Positions 8,855 through 18,431 of a stretch of 64,000 nt of DNA are shown here, piece after piece. A program made the translations under genes and the position numbers. The stretch's first letter is position 1; every line of letters starts with the position of its first letter. Origin of the DNA: Methylocapsa acidiphila B2 (GTDB lineage Bacteria > Pseudomonadota > Alphaproteobacteria > Rhizobiales > Beijerinckiaceae); contig NZ_KE386496.1 of the NCBI RefSeq assembly GCF_000427445.1, forward strand, positions 1,840,506 to 1,904,505. Direction: 5' to 3'. A model generated the notes under the pieces. That model worked only from the letters and a program-made list of their open reading frames with translations, was not told the DNA's origin and ran no database searches.

Positions 8855-10075
8855 GTGGAGATGATGACGTCCAAACCCAATCCAACCGCAACACGCCGGC
8901 GTGTCCTTCTCATCAGCTCCGTCATTGGGGTTGCGGCGCTGGGGCTTGCGATATCTGGCATCGTCGATCGCGCAAGGAGCAAACAGGAGCTTATCGCCCT
9001 GACCAATGAACAAGCGATTCCCACGGTCCGACTCGTGCAGCCGGCGCACGGACCGAGCGAACAGCAACTTGTTCTCCCCGGCGATGTAAGCGCCTTCAAC
9101 ACAGGAGCCATCTATGCGCGCGCGAGCGGCTATGTGACAGATTGGTTCCAAGATATTGGGACCCATGTAAAAAAGGGCCAAGTGCTCGCCACGATTGACT
9201 CTCCCGAGCTCGATCAACAACTCGCGCAGGCGCGCGCCGACCTAGCGAGCGCTCGGGCAAATGAAAAGCTCGCTCAGGTGACGTTGGAGCGGTGGAAAAG
9301 TCTTGCGGCGAAAAGCATCGTTTCACAACAGGCGAAGGACGAGAAGGACGGCGACGCCGTATCCAAAGCTGCCGCCGTCGCAGCGGCTGAGGCCAATGTC
9401 GCTCGTCTCGAAGCATTGACCTCGTTCAAAGCGCTCACGGCGCCTTTCGACGGGATTGTCACGGCGCGGTCCGTCGATATCGGCGATCTCGTCAGCGCGG
9501 GCGGCACAATCGGCAAAGCCTTGTTTCAAGTCTCGGACATCCACCGCGTCCGGATTTATGTCAACGTTCCGCAGGCCTATCTCCGCGAAATGAAACCCGG
9601 TCTACGGGCTGTGCTGGAACTGCCGGGGAGCGACGAAACATTCGAGGCGACTTTGACCTCTACGTCGAATTCAATCTCGGAGAATTCCCGTACGGGGCTG
9701 GTCGAACTACAGGCTGACAATCCCAACGGCAGGCTATGGCCCGGCGCATTTGCCGAGGTTCATTTTCACATTCCGTCCGATCCGAGCACGCTGCTCATAC
9801 CCGCCACTGCTCTGGTCTTCAGCCCTGATGGCATGTCTGTGGCGACGGTCAGCGCGGACGGGAAAGTTATGTCGAAGAAAATACGCATTGGCCGCAATCT
9901 AGGCAATGACGTCGAGGTCATAGGCGGCCTGTCCGCGTCCGACCAAATCATCGACAGTCCGCAGGAATCGATCATCCCGGGCGACATCGTCAGGATTGCG
10001 GAGTCGAAGCGCGCGATCCCGGCAGCACAAGCTGTCAAGGAGGCTTCGGACAGCGTCGCCCGATCCGGCATTTGA
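8855..10075 (+). CDS. RND periplasmic adaptor (membrane fusion protein, HlyD/AcrA type)
   Basis: About 406 residues. The start is uncertain between GTG 8855 and ATGs at 8861/8864, because GGAG at 8857-8860 overlaps this area. An N-terminal TM anchor (LLISSVIGVAALGLAISGI) is followed by a beta-barrel/lipoyl segment (ASGYVTDWFQDIGTHVKKGQVLATID), a coiled-coil hairpin rich in Ala/Gln/Glu (about residues 110-185), the returning lipoyl half (FDGIVTARSVDIGD) and a C-terminal beta-barrel domain. It links the RND permease in the inner membrane to a TolC-like channel. It is co-transcribed with the permease (3-bp gap). The TM anchor lacks a lipobox, so it is membrane-anchored rather than a lipoprotein. 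Confidence 0.92.
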   Translation: MEMMTSKPNPTATRRRVLLISSVIGVAALGLAISGIVDRARSKQELIALTNEQAIPTVRLVQPAHGPSEQQLVLPGDVSAFNTGAIYARASGYVTDWFQDIGTHVKKGQVLATIDSPELDQQLAQARADLASARANEKLAQVTLERWKSLAAKSIVSQQAKDEKDGDAVSKAAAVAAAEANVARLEALTSFKALTAPFDGIVTARSVDIGDLVSAGGTIGKALFQVSDIHRVRIYVNVPQAYLREMKPGLRAVLELPGSDETFEATLTSTSNSISENSRTGLVELQADNPNGRLWPGAFAEVHFHIPSDPSTLLIPATALVFSPDGMSVATVSADGKVMSKKIRIGRNLGNDVEVIGGLSASDQIIDSPQESIIPGDIVRIAESKRAIPAAQAVKEASDSVARSGI

Positions 10076-10155
10076 ACGGAAGTCAGCGTCGCTTTTCGTG
10101 ATCGAAGCCTGCGAGGCTGTTAAGAAGTTGAGGGTCGATTAAGGGTCCGGTCGCC

Positions 10156-10450
10156 TCATATCGGCCGAGGCGCTGCGAGGGGTCGGCGGATGCGGGCCTC
10201 AGCAGCCGATTCCCTCCGGCTGCGATCCATCGCTAGCTCGGAAGCCGCGATGGCGCGTCGGCGACGGCCAAGGATCTTTCCTGCCTCGGCCTCCAAGGCC
10301 TGCCAGTCGCAGGTCTCGGCGACGATTAGGAGCCCAGCCGCCTTGCCTCCTCGGCGAGCCGGGCGAGGCTCTTCGATGGGGCGATGCGTTTCTCATGTGC
10401 GAGGATGCGGAGTTCCTCAACGGTCGTAAGCCCATAGCGGCCGATGACGA
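10156..10450 (-). pseudogene. frameshifted coding remnant, unidentified
   Basis: On the minus strand, one frame reads a helix-rich segment (YGLTTVEELRILAHEKRIAPS, then SLARLAEEARRLG) and stops at 10326-10328. Shifting frame at the same point lets it continue (LLIVAETCDWQALEAEAGKI, then RRRRAIAASELAMDRSRRES) to a TGA at 10156-10158. The protein-like composition across a frameshift suggests a broken gene. I do not recognise the family. It sits in the 590-base gap between the RND adaptor and dapD, which otherwise holds nothing I can name. Confidence 0.3.
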
Positions 10451-10665
10451 CACGGCGCGACCGAGTCCAGAGGCTGCGAGAGACTGGATAACGAAGCTCA
10501 GCAGTCGGACCCAGGTTCCTGGACCGGTCGCGCGCCGCCTACCCCGCCCAAATTATGCGGTGCTCGGCTTTCTCGACGGCCAGTTGATTCCGCCGCCCGA
10601 AGCTCGTACCCCCTGACGCGCGAGCCTCCGCAGCATCGAAGAGAATTAAGACGAAAGAGCGAAAC

Positions 10666-11523
10666 ATGCCGCATACCGCACTCGAAACGATCGTCGACGC
10701 CGCCTTCGAGGATCGCATCAACGTCAATGCGCAGACCCAGGGCGACATCCGCAAGGCGGTCGACGCGACGCTTCATCTGCTCGACGCCGGCAAGCTTCGC
10801 GTCGCCGAGAAAATTCCGGGCGCCGAGGGGCCGGCCTCCTGGAAAGTCAATCAATGGCTCAAGAAGGCCGTCCTTTTGTCCTTTCGCCTGAACGACATGG
10901 CGCCGATCTCGGGCGGCCCGGGCGGCGCTTTCTGGTGGGACAAGGTGCCTTCCAAATTCGCCGGCTGGGGGGAAAAAGAGCATGCCGAGGCGGGCTTCCG
11001 CTCCGTTCCCAATTGCATCGTGCGCCGCTCGGCCTATATCGCGCCGGGCGTCGTGCTGATGCCCTCCTTCGTCAATCTCGGCGCTTATGTCGATACAGGC
11101 ACCATGGTCGACACTTGGGCGACCGTCGGCTCCTGCGCCCAGATTGGCAAGAACGTCCACCTCTCGGGCGGCGTCGGCATCGGCGGGGTTCTGGAGCCGC
11201 TGCAGGCCAATCCGACCATTATCGAGGACGATTGCTTCATCGGCGCGCGCTCTGAGGTCGTCGAAGGCGTGATCGTCGGCCAGGGGGCGGTGATCGCGAT
11301 GGGCACGTTCATCTCGGCCTCGACCAAGATCATCGACCGCGGGACCGGCAAGATCCATGTCGGCTATGTCCCGCCTTATTCCGTCGTGGTCTCGGGCAAT
11401 TTGCCGGGCAAACCCCTGCCGGACGGCTCGCAAGGCCCCTCGCTTTATTGCGCGGTGATCGTGAAGACGGTCGACGCCCAGACGCGCTCCAAGACCGCGA
11501 TCAACGAGCTTTTGAGGGATTGA
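10666..11523 (+). CDS. dapD: 2,3,4,5-tetrahydropyridine-2,6-dicarboxylate N-succinyltransferase
   Basis: 285 residues, the usual DapD length. The N-terminal helical domain ([17 protein letters not shown]) is followed by left-handed beta-helix hexapeptide repeats ([20 protein letters not shown], then [20 protein letters not shown]) and the conserved [20 protein letters not shown]. The enzyme transfers succinyl from succinyl-CoA to tetrahydrodipicolinate in the lysine/diaminopimelate pathway, feeding peptidoglycan and lysine. lysA of the same pathway lies at 18432. The stop codon overlaps the ATG of the next gene (TGATG at 11521-11525), suggesting coupled translation. Confidence 0.97.
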   Translation: MPHTALETIVDAAFEDRINVNAQTQGDIRKAVDATLHLLDAGKLRVAEKIPGAEGPASWKVNQWLKKAVLLSFRLNDMAPISGGPGGAFWWDKVPSKFAGWGEKEHAEAGFRSVPNCIVRRSAYIAPGVVLMPSFVNLGAYVDTGTMVDTWATVGSCAQIGKNVHLSGGVGIGGVLEPLQANPTIIEDDCFIGARSEVVEGVIVGQGAVIAMGTFISASTKIIDRGTGKIHVGYVPPYSVVVSGNLPGKPLPDGSQGPSLYCAVIVKTVDAQTRSKTAINELLRD

Positions 11524-12002
11524 TGGCTCCGTTCCTGGCCGACGGCCACGCCCGCTTCCTGTTCCGCACCGATGACGGGCGCATCGACGCGAAGACCTGG
11601 CGGCGCGGCACGGGATTGCTTCTGGCTGTTCTAGCTGTCCTCACGGCGATCTGGATTCCGCTGGAGCCGCTGACCCACCGCGATCTCGCCTCTTCGCCCT
11701 TCTTTGCCTGGGCGACCATCGCCGCCTTCGTCTATCTCGTATTCTACGCCTTCGCCGTCCTCCTGATCGCGATTTGCCATTATAATTTGAGCGCCAAGCG
11801 CTGGCGCGACCGCGGCTGGCCCTCGGGCCTCGCGGGCCTCCTGCCTTTGTTCGCGCTCTTCAGCGGCGCCGTCCATTGGCTGCAACCGCGGGTCGCAGAG
11901 GACGTCCCCTATTTTTACGTGGCGGGCATAGATCTGCTGCTCGTCGGGATCATCCTCTGGAATATTTTGGAGCTCGGCGTTTTCGACGAGCGATCCTCAT
12001 GA
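11523..12002 (+). CDS. DUF805-like integral membrane protein
   Basis: 159 residues from the ATG at 11523, which overlaps the dapD stop by one base. Four hydrophobic segments are visible (GLLLAVLAVLTAIWIPL; ATIAAFVYLVFYAFAVLL; GLAGLLPLFALFSGAV; YVAGIDLLLVGIILWNIL). Between the second and third is SAKRWRDRGWPSG, matching the R-R-x-x-D-x-G-x-S-G style signature of DUF805 inner-membrane proteins. Function unknown. Its position suggests co-expression with dapD, but no direct role in lysine synthesis is implied. Family assignment is from the motif and topology only. Confidence 0.75.
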   Translation: MAPFLADGHARFLFRTDDGRIDAKTWRRGTGLLLAVLAVLTAIWIPLEPLTHRDLASSPFFAWATIAAFVYLVFYAFAVLLIAICHYNLSAKRWRDRGWPSGLAGLLPLFALFSGAVHWLQPRVAEDVPYFYVAGIDLLLVGIILWNILELGVFDERSS

Positions 12003-12003
12003 T

Positions 12004-12035
12004 TTTCCGGCGCGAAGCAGGTCCCGCTTCGCGCG
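12004..12035. repeat. short hairpin between the DUF805-like gene and chorismate mutase
   Basis: CGCGAAGC and its complement GCTTCGCG flank a 7-base loop (about 12010-12033), with no T-tract. It could be an mRNA stability hairpin; no assigned role. Confidence 0.35.
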
Positions 12036-12081
12036 AATATGGCCTAAGACTGATTAAAAATCCTTGCGAGCTGGCGCGACC

Positions 12082-12951
12082 ATGCCTCAACCATCCTGTC
12101 AGGAGACGCTGGCCGATCTCAGGGTCGAGATCGACCGGATCGACGCCGATCTGCATAAGCTCCTCATGGAGCGCGGCGAGATCATCCATCGCCTGATCGA
12201 AGCCAAGGCCCGGCAGGGCGGCGGCTCGGCCTTCCGGCCGGGGCGGGAAGCTGACATGATGCGCACGCTCGCCTCCCGGCACGAGGGGCTGCTCCCGCTC
12301 GACACGGTCGAAAGCATCTGGCGGATCATCATTTCGACCTTCACCTATGTTCAGGCGAATTACAGCGTTCACGCCGATATTTCCGCCGGCGACGCGGCGA
12401 TGCGCGACTGCTGCCGGTTTCATTTCGGCTTCACCGTCCCCTATGTGGTCCATCAAGGCGCAAGCGCGGTGATCGACGCGGTCGCGAAATCGAACGGCGA
12501 CCTCGGCCTGGCGCCGGTCAAGGGCGGCGCAGCCTCCGGCCCTTGGTGGCGCGGCCTTATCGGGCCGGGCGCGCCAAAGGTCATCGCGCGGCTTCCGTTC
12601 GTCGAGCGCCCGGACCACCCTGCCGGGACGCCGCTTTTCGTCATTGCTCAACCCCTGGCGGAAGCGGCGGCGCGCGATGTGGTCGTCTATTCCATCGCGC
12701 TCGAGCGCTGGCTCGACGAGGGGCCGACGCGCCTCGCCGCGCTTGGAGCGGAGATCCTCGACAGCGCCGCCGACGGATTTGGGCTGTCTTTGATGGTCGC
12801 GGCGAGCGGGGCGGTCGGACCCGAACAGCTGCGCGAGGCCTTGATCCAAGCCGGGGCGGTGGAGCCGAGGATCGCTGAGATCGGCAGCCATGCCGCGCGA
12901 TTCGATTTTTCCTCGGCGCAGCGACCGGAAACGCAAGACGAGGCCGCCTGA
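12082..12951 (+). CDS. chorismate mutase (AroQ class) with extra C-terminal domain
   Basis: 289 residues from the ATG at 12082; a TTG at 12064 is also in frame, but neither has a strong ribosome binding site. Residues ~5-90 form an AroQ chorismate mutase helical domain (LADLRVEIDRIDADLHKLLM, ERGEIIHRLIEAKA) that rearranges chorismate to prephenate. The ~190-residue remainder is not a canonical prephenate dehydratase, though GDLGLAPVKGG recalls the VPIENS region of that fold and may be a degenerate relative. With hisC and tyrC downstream this makes a tyrosine/phenylalanine branch cluster. The enzyme name is secure from the N-terminal domain; the C-terminal role is open. Confidence 0.82.
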   Translation: MPQPSCQETLADLRVEIDRIDADLHKLLMERGEIIHRLIEAKARQGGGSAFRPGREADMMRTLASRHEGLLPLDTVESIWRIIISTFTYVQANYSVHADISAGDAAMRDCCRFHFGFTVPYVVHQGASAVIDAVAKSNGDLGLAPVKGGAASGPWWRGLIGPGAPKVIARLPFVERPDHPAGTPLFVIAQPLAEAAARDVVVYSIALERWLDEGPTRLAALGAEILDSAADGFGLSLMVAASGAVGPEQLREALIQAGAVEPRIAEIGSHAARFDFSSAQRPETQDEAA

Positions 12952-13024
12952 GGCGCCGCTGATCCGCAGCCAAAAACAAACTCCCGAAATCAACGGGTTG
13001 AACGGAGGCGGCGCCGAGTCGAAA

Positions 13025-13063
13025 GCGAAAATGCCGATCAACTTTTTCGCCGATATGCTCTAA
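13025..13063. repeat. dispersed palindromic intergenic repeat, copy 1
   Basis: GCGAAAA at 13025-13031 pairs with TTTTCGC at 13044-13050, followed by ATATGCTCTAAG. The same design occurs at 22515-22555 and 51552-51590. It lies directly before hisC. Confidence 0.5.
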
Positions 13064-13092
13064 GCAATGTTGAAATTTTGGAGTTGTCTTTG

Positions 13093-14226
13093 GTGACGAG
13101 AACCGCCGTGACCGACATCGAGCCTATAACCCCGCGCCCGCGGGAGGGCGTTTTCCGCATCGACCCTTATGTTCCGGGCAAAAGCGCGGCGCCGGGTGTC
13201 CCCAGGATCTTCAAGCTCTCGTCGAACGAGACGCCGCTCGGCCCTTCGCCGCGCGCGCAAGAAGCCGTACGCGCCTATGCCGACCATCTCGACGCCTATC
13301 CCGACGGGGCCGCGAAAGCCTTGCGGACGGCCATCGGGGAGAGTTTTGATCTCGATCCGGCGCGGATCATCTGCGGGGCCGGATCGGACGAACTCATTCA
13401 TCTCCTCGCCGCCGCCTATCTCGAGCCCGGCGACGAAGGCGTTTTCACCGAGCACGGCTTTCTGGTCTATAAAATCGCCATTCTCGCCGCCGGTGGAACG
13501 CCCGTGGTCGCGGCGGAGAAGAACCACACGGCGAATGTCGACGCGATCCTCGCAAAGGTCGGCCCGAAGACCAAAATGGTCTTCATCGCCAATCCGAACA
13601 ATCCGACTGGGACCTATCTGCCGGTCGCCGAGATCGAGCGGCTGGCCGCGCGCCTGCCCGCCCATGTCATTCTCGTTCTCGACGCGGCTTATGCGGAATA
13701 TGTGACCGCCCGAGATTATTCAGCCGGCGTCGAGCTCGTCGGCCCGAGCGAGAATGTGGTGATGACCCGCACATTCTCGAAGATCCACGGCCTCGCGGGC
13801 CTCCGCCTCGGCTGGTGTTACGCTCCGCTCGCGGTTGCGGATGCAATCAATCGCATCCGCCCGCCGTTCAACACCAATGGCGCGGCAATGGCCGCGGGGA
13901 TCGCCTCGCTGCAGGACCAAGGCCATATCGACAAGGCGGTCGCCCACAACAAAAGCTGGCTCGATTGGCTTGCGGCGGAACTCGGCGCGCTTGGACTTGA
14001 GACAACGCCGAGCGTCGCCAATTTTCTGCTGCTGCATTTCAAGGATGCGCAGGAGGCGGCGGCCGCGGATCATTTTCTGACGAGTCGAGGCCTCATCTTG
14101 CGTGCGGTCGCCGCCTATGGCCTGCCGCATTGCCTGCGCCTCACCGTCGGCTCGGACGAGGCCAATCGCCTGGTCGTCGAGGCGCTGCGTGATTTCCTCA
14201 AGCCTACGAGCGCGGCGCGTGCCTGA
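13093..14226 (+). CDS. hisC: histidinol-phosphate aminotransferase
   Basis: 377 residues from the GTG at 13093, chosen because GGAG lies 9 bases upstream; an upstream TTG at 13078 overlaps that site. This is a class I/II PLP aminotransferase: substrate/cofactor motifs [11 protein letters not shown], the conserved [13 protein letters not shown], the Asp of VLDAAYAEY, and the PLP lysine K230 in [15 protein letters not shown]. HisC converts imidazole acetol-phosphate to histidinol-phosphate, and members next to tyrC often also transaminate prephenate or aromatic keto acids. Here it lies between chorismate mutase and tyrC and overlaps tyrC by 8 bases, so an aromatic role is plausible. Confidence 0.93.
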   Translation: MTRTAVTDIEPITPRPREGVFRIDPYVPGKSAAPGVPRIFKLSSNETPLGPSPRAQEAVRAYADHLDAYPDGAAKALRTAIGESFDLDPARIICGAGSDELIHLLAAAYLEPGDEGVFTEHGFLVYKIAILAAGGTPVVAAEKNHTANVDAILAKVGPKTKMVFIANPNNPTGTYLPVAEIERLAARLPAHVILVLDAAYAEYVTARDYSAGVELVGPSENVVMTRTFSKIHGLAGLRLGWCYAPLAVADAINRIRPPFNTNGAAMAAGIASLQDQGHIDKAVAHNKSWLDWLAAELGALGLETTPSVANFLLLHFKDAQEAAAADHFLTSRGLILRAVAAYGLPHCLRLTVGSDEANRLVVEALRDFLKPTSAARA

Positions 14227-15166
14227 CCGCCTCGGAGCGCCGCTGAACGAGCCGCTCTTCGAACGGCTCGCGCTGATCGGCATTGGGCTCATCGGCTCGT
14301 CGCTCGCGCGGGTCGCCCGCAGCAAAGGGCTCGCCCGCACGATCGTCGCCGCGGACGCTTCGGGAGAGGTTCGCGCCAAGACCGCCGAACTCGCGATCGC
14401 GGACAAAGTCGCGGAGACGGCCGCAGCGGCGGTCGCGGGCGCCGATCTCGTCATCCTTTGCGCGCCTGTCGGCGCGATGGGAACGATCGCGCAGGAGATC
14501 GGCCCATATCTCGCGCCGGGGGCCATTCTGTCCGACGTCGGCTCGGTCAAGGCCTCGATCATATCGGCGGTCGCGCCGCATCTGCCGGCCGGGGTTCATT
14601 TCGTCCCGGCCCATCCGGTAGCGGGCACCGAATATTCGGGGCCGGAAGCCGGGTTCGCGACGCTTTTCCTCAATCGCTGGTGCATCCTCACGCCGCCGGA
14701 CGGCGCGGATCCGAAAGCCGTGGAGCGGCTCTCAGCGTTTTGGCGCGCGGCCGGCGCCAATGTCGAGATCATGCAGCCGGCGCATCATGATCTGGTGCTC
14801 GCAATCACGAGCCATGTGCCGCATCTCATCGCCTATAACATTGTCGGGACCGCCGCCGATCTCGAGGAAGTGACGCGATCGGAGGTCATCAAATTCTCGG
14901 CCGGCGGATTTCGCGACTTCACCCGCATCGCGGCCTCCGACCCGATCATGTGGCGCGATATTTTCCTCAACAACAAGGAGGCCGTGCTCGAAATGCTCGG
15001 CCGCTTCACCGAGGATCTGACTGCGCTCCAGCGCATGATCCGGCGCGGCGACGGGCAAGGCCTGTCCGATCTCTTCACCCGGACGCGGGCGATCCGGCGC
15101 GGCATCATCGAGCAGGGCCAGGAAACCGCCGCGCCCGATTTTGGCCGGAGAGCCGGCGAGCGCTGA
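14219..15166 (+). CDS. tyrC: prephenate/arogenate dehydrogenase
   Basis: 315 residues from the GTG at 14219, which lies within the last codons of hisC. The N-terminal Rossmann NAD(P) motif is [21 protein letters not shown]. The conserved [13 protein letters not shown] and [20 protein letters not shown] follow, then the helical dimerisation domain ([38 protein letters not shown]). It oxidatively decarboxylates prephenate or arogenate in tyrosine synthesis. No ACT or chorismate mutase domain is fused; the mutase is separate, two genes upstream. The cyclohexadienyl (tyrC) versus strict prephenate (tyrA) specificity cannot be told from sequence alone. Confidence 0.92.
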   Translation: MPDRLGAPLNEPLFERLALIGIGLIGSSLARVARSKGLARTIVAADASGEVRAKTAELAIADKVAETAAAAVAGADLVILCAPVGAMGTIAQEIGPYLAPGAILSDVGSVKASIISAVAPHLPAGVHFVPAHPVAGTEYSGPEAGFATLFLNRWCILTPPDGADPKAVERLSAFWRAAGANVEIMQPAHHDLVLAITSHVPHLIAYNIVGTAADLEEVTRSEVIKFSAGGFRDFTRIAASDPIMWRDIFLNNKEAVLEMLGRFTEDLTALQRMIRRGDGQGLSDLFTRTRAIRRGIIEQGQETAAPDFGRRAGER

Positions 15167-15317
15167 TTTCGTTTTTGGAGGCAATCACCAGCCTTCGCAA
15201 CGCCGCCGAACCCTGTTTGATCTAAAGCATCTCCTTGTCGCAATAAGTCGGCAAGATCTCGAACGCCGCAGCGACTTCGCGGCGCGACTTTGATTGCAGA
15301 CCGAAAAGGCAGCTCGC

Positions 15318-17999
15318 ATGAACGGCTCGACGCTTCTCGACCGGCTGAGTTTTCGCCATCCGAAGCCCGCGCTCCATCTCAAGACGCATGGCGCCAATAT
15401 CATCCTCTCGGACGAGATCCTCGCGGTGAGCCGAGCGGAGGAAGCCGAGCTTTGGCCTCTGCTTCGGACCGCGCCCGAGGGGCTCGAGCCCTCCGAAGCG
15501 GCGACAAGGCTCGCCGCAGCCGGCCCCAATCTCGTGACCCGCGAAGGGCGGCCGAGCATCCTGCGGGAATTATGGGGACGGGCCAAGAATCCCTTGAACG
15601 CCCTGCTGCTGAGCCTCGCGGCGATTTCCTATTTTCTCGGCGACATGCGCGCGTCCGTCGTGATCGCGATCATGGTCGTCCTCGCCATCGCGACGGCCTT
15701 CGTCCAGGAACATCGCTCCAATGACGCCGCAGCCAAGCTTCGCGCCATGGTCAAGACCGCGGCCAGCGTCAAGCGCCGGGGCCTCGCCTTGGCCCAAGCC
15801 GACGATTCATCCAACGGCTTCGTTGACATTCCGATGGAGCAGCTCGTTCCGGGCGACATCGTGCGCCTTTCTGCCGGCGACATGATTCCCGCCGATCTGA
15901 GGCTCCTCAGCGCCAAGGATCTGTTCATCAATGAGTCGGCCCTCACCGGCGAGGCCATGCCCTCGGAAAAATCGCCGGGGCCAGCGGACGGCGCCATCAC
16001 CGACCCCTTCGACCTTCCCAATATCTGCTTCATGGGCGGCAGCGTGGTCAGCGGATTTGGGACCGGCGCAATTGTCCATACAGGGGTGAAAACTTATTTC
16101 GGCCAGCTTGCAGATCAGATCGCCGGACGGCGCGAGCTGACGAGCTTCGACAAAGGCGTCAACCGCTTCACTTGGCTGATGATCCAGTTCATGGCCGTGA
16201 TGGTTCCGGCGGTGTTCCTAATCAATGGCTTCACCAAGGGCGATTGGCTCGAAGCTCTATTGTTTGCCGTCGCCGTCGCGGTCGGCCTGACGCCGGAAAT
16301 GCTGCCGATGATCGTCACCGTCAATCTCGCCAAAGGCGCGATGGCGATGGCGAAAAAACAGGTGATTGTGAAGCGACTCAACGCGATCCAAAATTTCGGC
16401 GCAATGAATGTCCTCTGCACCGACAAGACCGGCACGCTCACGCAAGATAAAATTATCTTGAAGCTCAATCTCGACATTCGCGGCGACGACAGCGAGCGCG
16501 TGCTGGAATACGCCTATCTGAACAGCCATTATCAATCCGGGTTGAAGAACCTGCTCGACCTCGCGGTCCTCGAGCATATCGAGCTCGGCAAGAACCTTCA
16601 TTTGCATCATCGCTACGAGAATATCGACGAAATCCCCTTCGACTTCGTGCGCCGGCGGCTTTCCGTCATCCTATCCAGGGAAGACGGGACCCATGTGCTG
16701 ATCTGCAAGGGCGCGGTGGAGGAAGTTTTCGCTGCCAGCAAATTTTACGAGATCGACAATGAAAGCGGAACCCTCGACGCCTCTCATCTCGCGAGCGTGC
16801 AGGATCAGACGCGCAAGCTCAACGAGGATGGTTTCCGCGTCGTCGCCATCGCCTACAAGGAGCTCACCGATCTCAAGCAGAAGGCCTATTCGGTCGAGGA
16901 TGAACGCGACCTGACCCTGCTCGGCTTCATCGCCTTTCTCGATCCGCCGAAGGAGAGCGCCGGAGCGGCGATCGCCGCGCTCGAGCAATCTGGCGTCGCG
17001 GTCAAGATCCTGACCGGCGACAATGAAATCGTCACCCGCAAGATCTGCCACGAGGTCGGCCTCGCGGTCGATCGCATCGCGCTCGGGCCAGAGATCGAGA
17101 AGATGGACGACGCGGCATTGGCCGATCTCGCCTCTTCCGTCACCGTCTTCGCCAAGCTCTCGCCGACCCAGAAGGCGCGCGTGATCGGCGCGCTTCACGC
17201 CAGGGGCCATGTGGTCGGCTTCCTCGGCGACGGCATCAACGACAGTCCCGCGCTCAAATCCGCCGATGTCGGCATTTCAGTCGACACGGCGGTCGACATC
17301 GCCAAGGAATCCGCCGACATCATCCTGCTCGAGAAGAGCCTGATGGTGTTGCAGGAAGGCGTGATCGAGGGCCGCAAGGTCTTCGGCAACATCACGAAAT
17401 ACATCAAGATGGGCGCGAGCTCGAATTTCGGCAATATGTTCAGCGTGCTCGGCGCCAGCATCTTCCTGCCCTTCCTGCCGATGCTGCCGATCCAGGTGCT
17501 CACCAACAACCTGCTCTATGATTTCTCGCAGACCACTATCCCGACGGACAATGTCGACGAGGACTATCTCGAGGTCCCGCGCAAATGGGACATCGGCAAT
17601 ATTTTCAAATTCATGATCTTCATCGGGCCGATCAGCTCGATCTTCGATTACGCGACCTTTTTCACCATGCTTTATGTGTTCAACGCCTGGACCAATCCGA
17701 CGCTCTTCCAGACCGGCTGGTTCGTCGAATCTATTCTGACCCAGACGCTCATCATTCACATCATCCGCACCGCGAAGATCCCATTTTTTCAAAGCCATGC
17801 AAGCCCGGCCCTGATCGCGACGACTGTCCTCATCTGCGCGATCAGCATCTCACTGCCCTATGTGCCGATCGTCGCGGACGCCCTGAAGTTCACGCCCTTG
17901 CCGCCGCTCTATTGGCCGATCGTCGCAAGCTTTCTCCTGAGCTATGCGGTGCTGACCCATCTCGTCAAAAGCTGGTTCGTTCGCCGCTGGGGCATGTGA
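15318..17999 (+). CDS. mgtA: magnesium-translocating P-type ATPase
   Basis: 893 residues from the ATG at 15318 with AAGG upstream. This is a P3B-type ATPase: actuator motif TGEAMPSEK, phosphorylation motif DKTGTLT with Asp369, nucleotide-binding KGAVEE, hinge motif GDGINDSPALKSADVGISVD, and about ten TM segments (SLAAISYFLG, IQFMAVMVPAVFLI, and a C-terminal set). It imports Mg(2+) across the inner membrane at low external Mg, using ATP. mgtA and mgtB types are hard to separate here; no mgtC is adjacent. It stands alone between tyrC and lptM, with ~150 bases upstream where I see no recognisable Mg-sensing leader. Confidence 0.93.
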   Translation: MNGSTLLDRLSFRHPKPALHLKTHGANIILSDEILAVSRAEEAELWPLLRTAPEGLEPSEAATRLAAAGPNLVTREGRPSILRELWGRAKNPLNALLLSLAAISYFLGDMRASVVIAIMVVLAIATAFVQEHRSNDAAAKLRAMVKTAASVKRRGLALAQADDSSNGFVDIPMEQLVPGDIVRLSAGDMIPADLRLLSAKDLFINESALTGEAMPSEKSPGPADGAITDPFDLPNICFMGGSVVSGFGTGAIVHTGVKTYFGQLADQIAGRRELTSFDKGVNRFTWLMIQFMAVMVPAVFLINGFTKGDWLEALLFAVAVAVGLTPEMLPMIVTVNLAKGAMAMAKKQVIVKRLNAIQNFGAMNVLCTDKTGTLTQDKIILKLNLDIRGDDSERVLEYAYLNSHYQSGLKNLLDLAVLEHIELGKNLHLHHRYENIDEIPFDFVRRRLSVILSREDGTHVLICKGAVEEVFAASKFYEIDNESGTLDASHLASVQDQTRKLNEDGFRVVAIAYKELTDLKQKAYSVEDERDLTLLGFIAFLDPPKESAGAAIAALEQSGVAVKILTGDNEIVTRKICHEVGLAVDRIALGPEIEKMDDAALADLASSVTVFAKLSPTQKARVIGALHARGHVVGFLGDGINDSPALKSADVGISVDTAVDIAKESADIILLEKSLMVLQEGVIEGRKVFGNITKYIKMGASSNFGNMFSVLGASIFLPFLPMLPIQVLTNNLLYDFSQTTIPTDNVDEDYLEVPRKWDIGNIFKFMIFIGPISSIFDYATFFTMLYVFNAWTNPTLFQTGWFVESILTQTLIIHIIRTAKIPFFQSHASPALIATTVLICAISISLPYVPIVADALKFTPLPPLYWPIVASFLLSYAVLTHLVKSWFVRRWGM

Positions 18000-18107
18000 C
18001 CGTCGGACTCCTGCCCTTTGCGCCGGCGCGGTCGCTGCTCCGATCAAAAAATTCGCTTGGGCCAAAACCTCGTCTATAGTGGCGTTCCATCCGGGAGCCC
18101 CTTCGCG

Positions 18108-18416
18108 ATGTTTTTTGTTCGCCCAAATTTCGGCGCCCTGCCTATTCTTGGCGCGCTAGCCCTTTGCGCGCTCTGCCTCAGCGGCTGCGGGCGGCGCGGG
18201 CCGCTCGAGCCTCCCCCGGGAGCGGCGGCCTCGAACGCGCCTTTGACCGGCACGCCGGACGCGGTCCAAGGGCCTAAAAATTCGCCCGACCCGTCGGCGC
18301 CGAACCCCGCCGTGGCCGCTGAAGCCCAAGCTGAGGGCAAGACAGAGCCTGCAAAGGCCCTTCCTCCACGCGCGACGGTCCCGCCGAAACCCTTCTTCCT
18401 CGATCCCCTGCTCTGA
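18108..18416 (+). CDS. lptM: small lipoprotein, LptM-like
   Basis: 102 residues from the ATG at 18108 with GGGAG upstream. A lipoprotein signal peptide (LPILGALALCALCLSGC) ends in the lipobox LSGC, immediately followed by GRRGPLEPPPG, the signature of LptM/YifL proteins, which help mature the LPS transport protein LptD. The rest is Pro/Ala-rich and probably disordered. Location just before lysA is the classic position of this gene across Proteobacteria. It probably shares a transcript with lysA (15-bp gap). Confidence 0.85.
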   Translation: MFFVRPNFGALPILGALALCALCLSGCGRRGPLEPPPGAAASNAPLTGTPDAVQGPKNSPDPSAPNPAVAAEAQAEGKTEPAKALPPRATVPPKPFFLDPLL

Positions 18417-18431
18417 CGCGCCGCCAACTCC

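Noticed and set aside
10498-11433. 311-codon minus-strand frame
   Set aside because: Antisense to dapD.
11950-13041. 363-codon minus-strand frame
   Set aside because: Antisense to the chorismate mutase gene, with no motif of its own.
15167-15317. Mg-sensing riboswitch before mgtA
   Set aside because: Only 151 bases and no recognisable conserved riboswitch core; nothing to support it.
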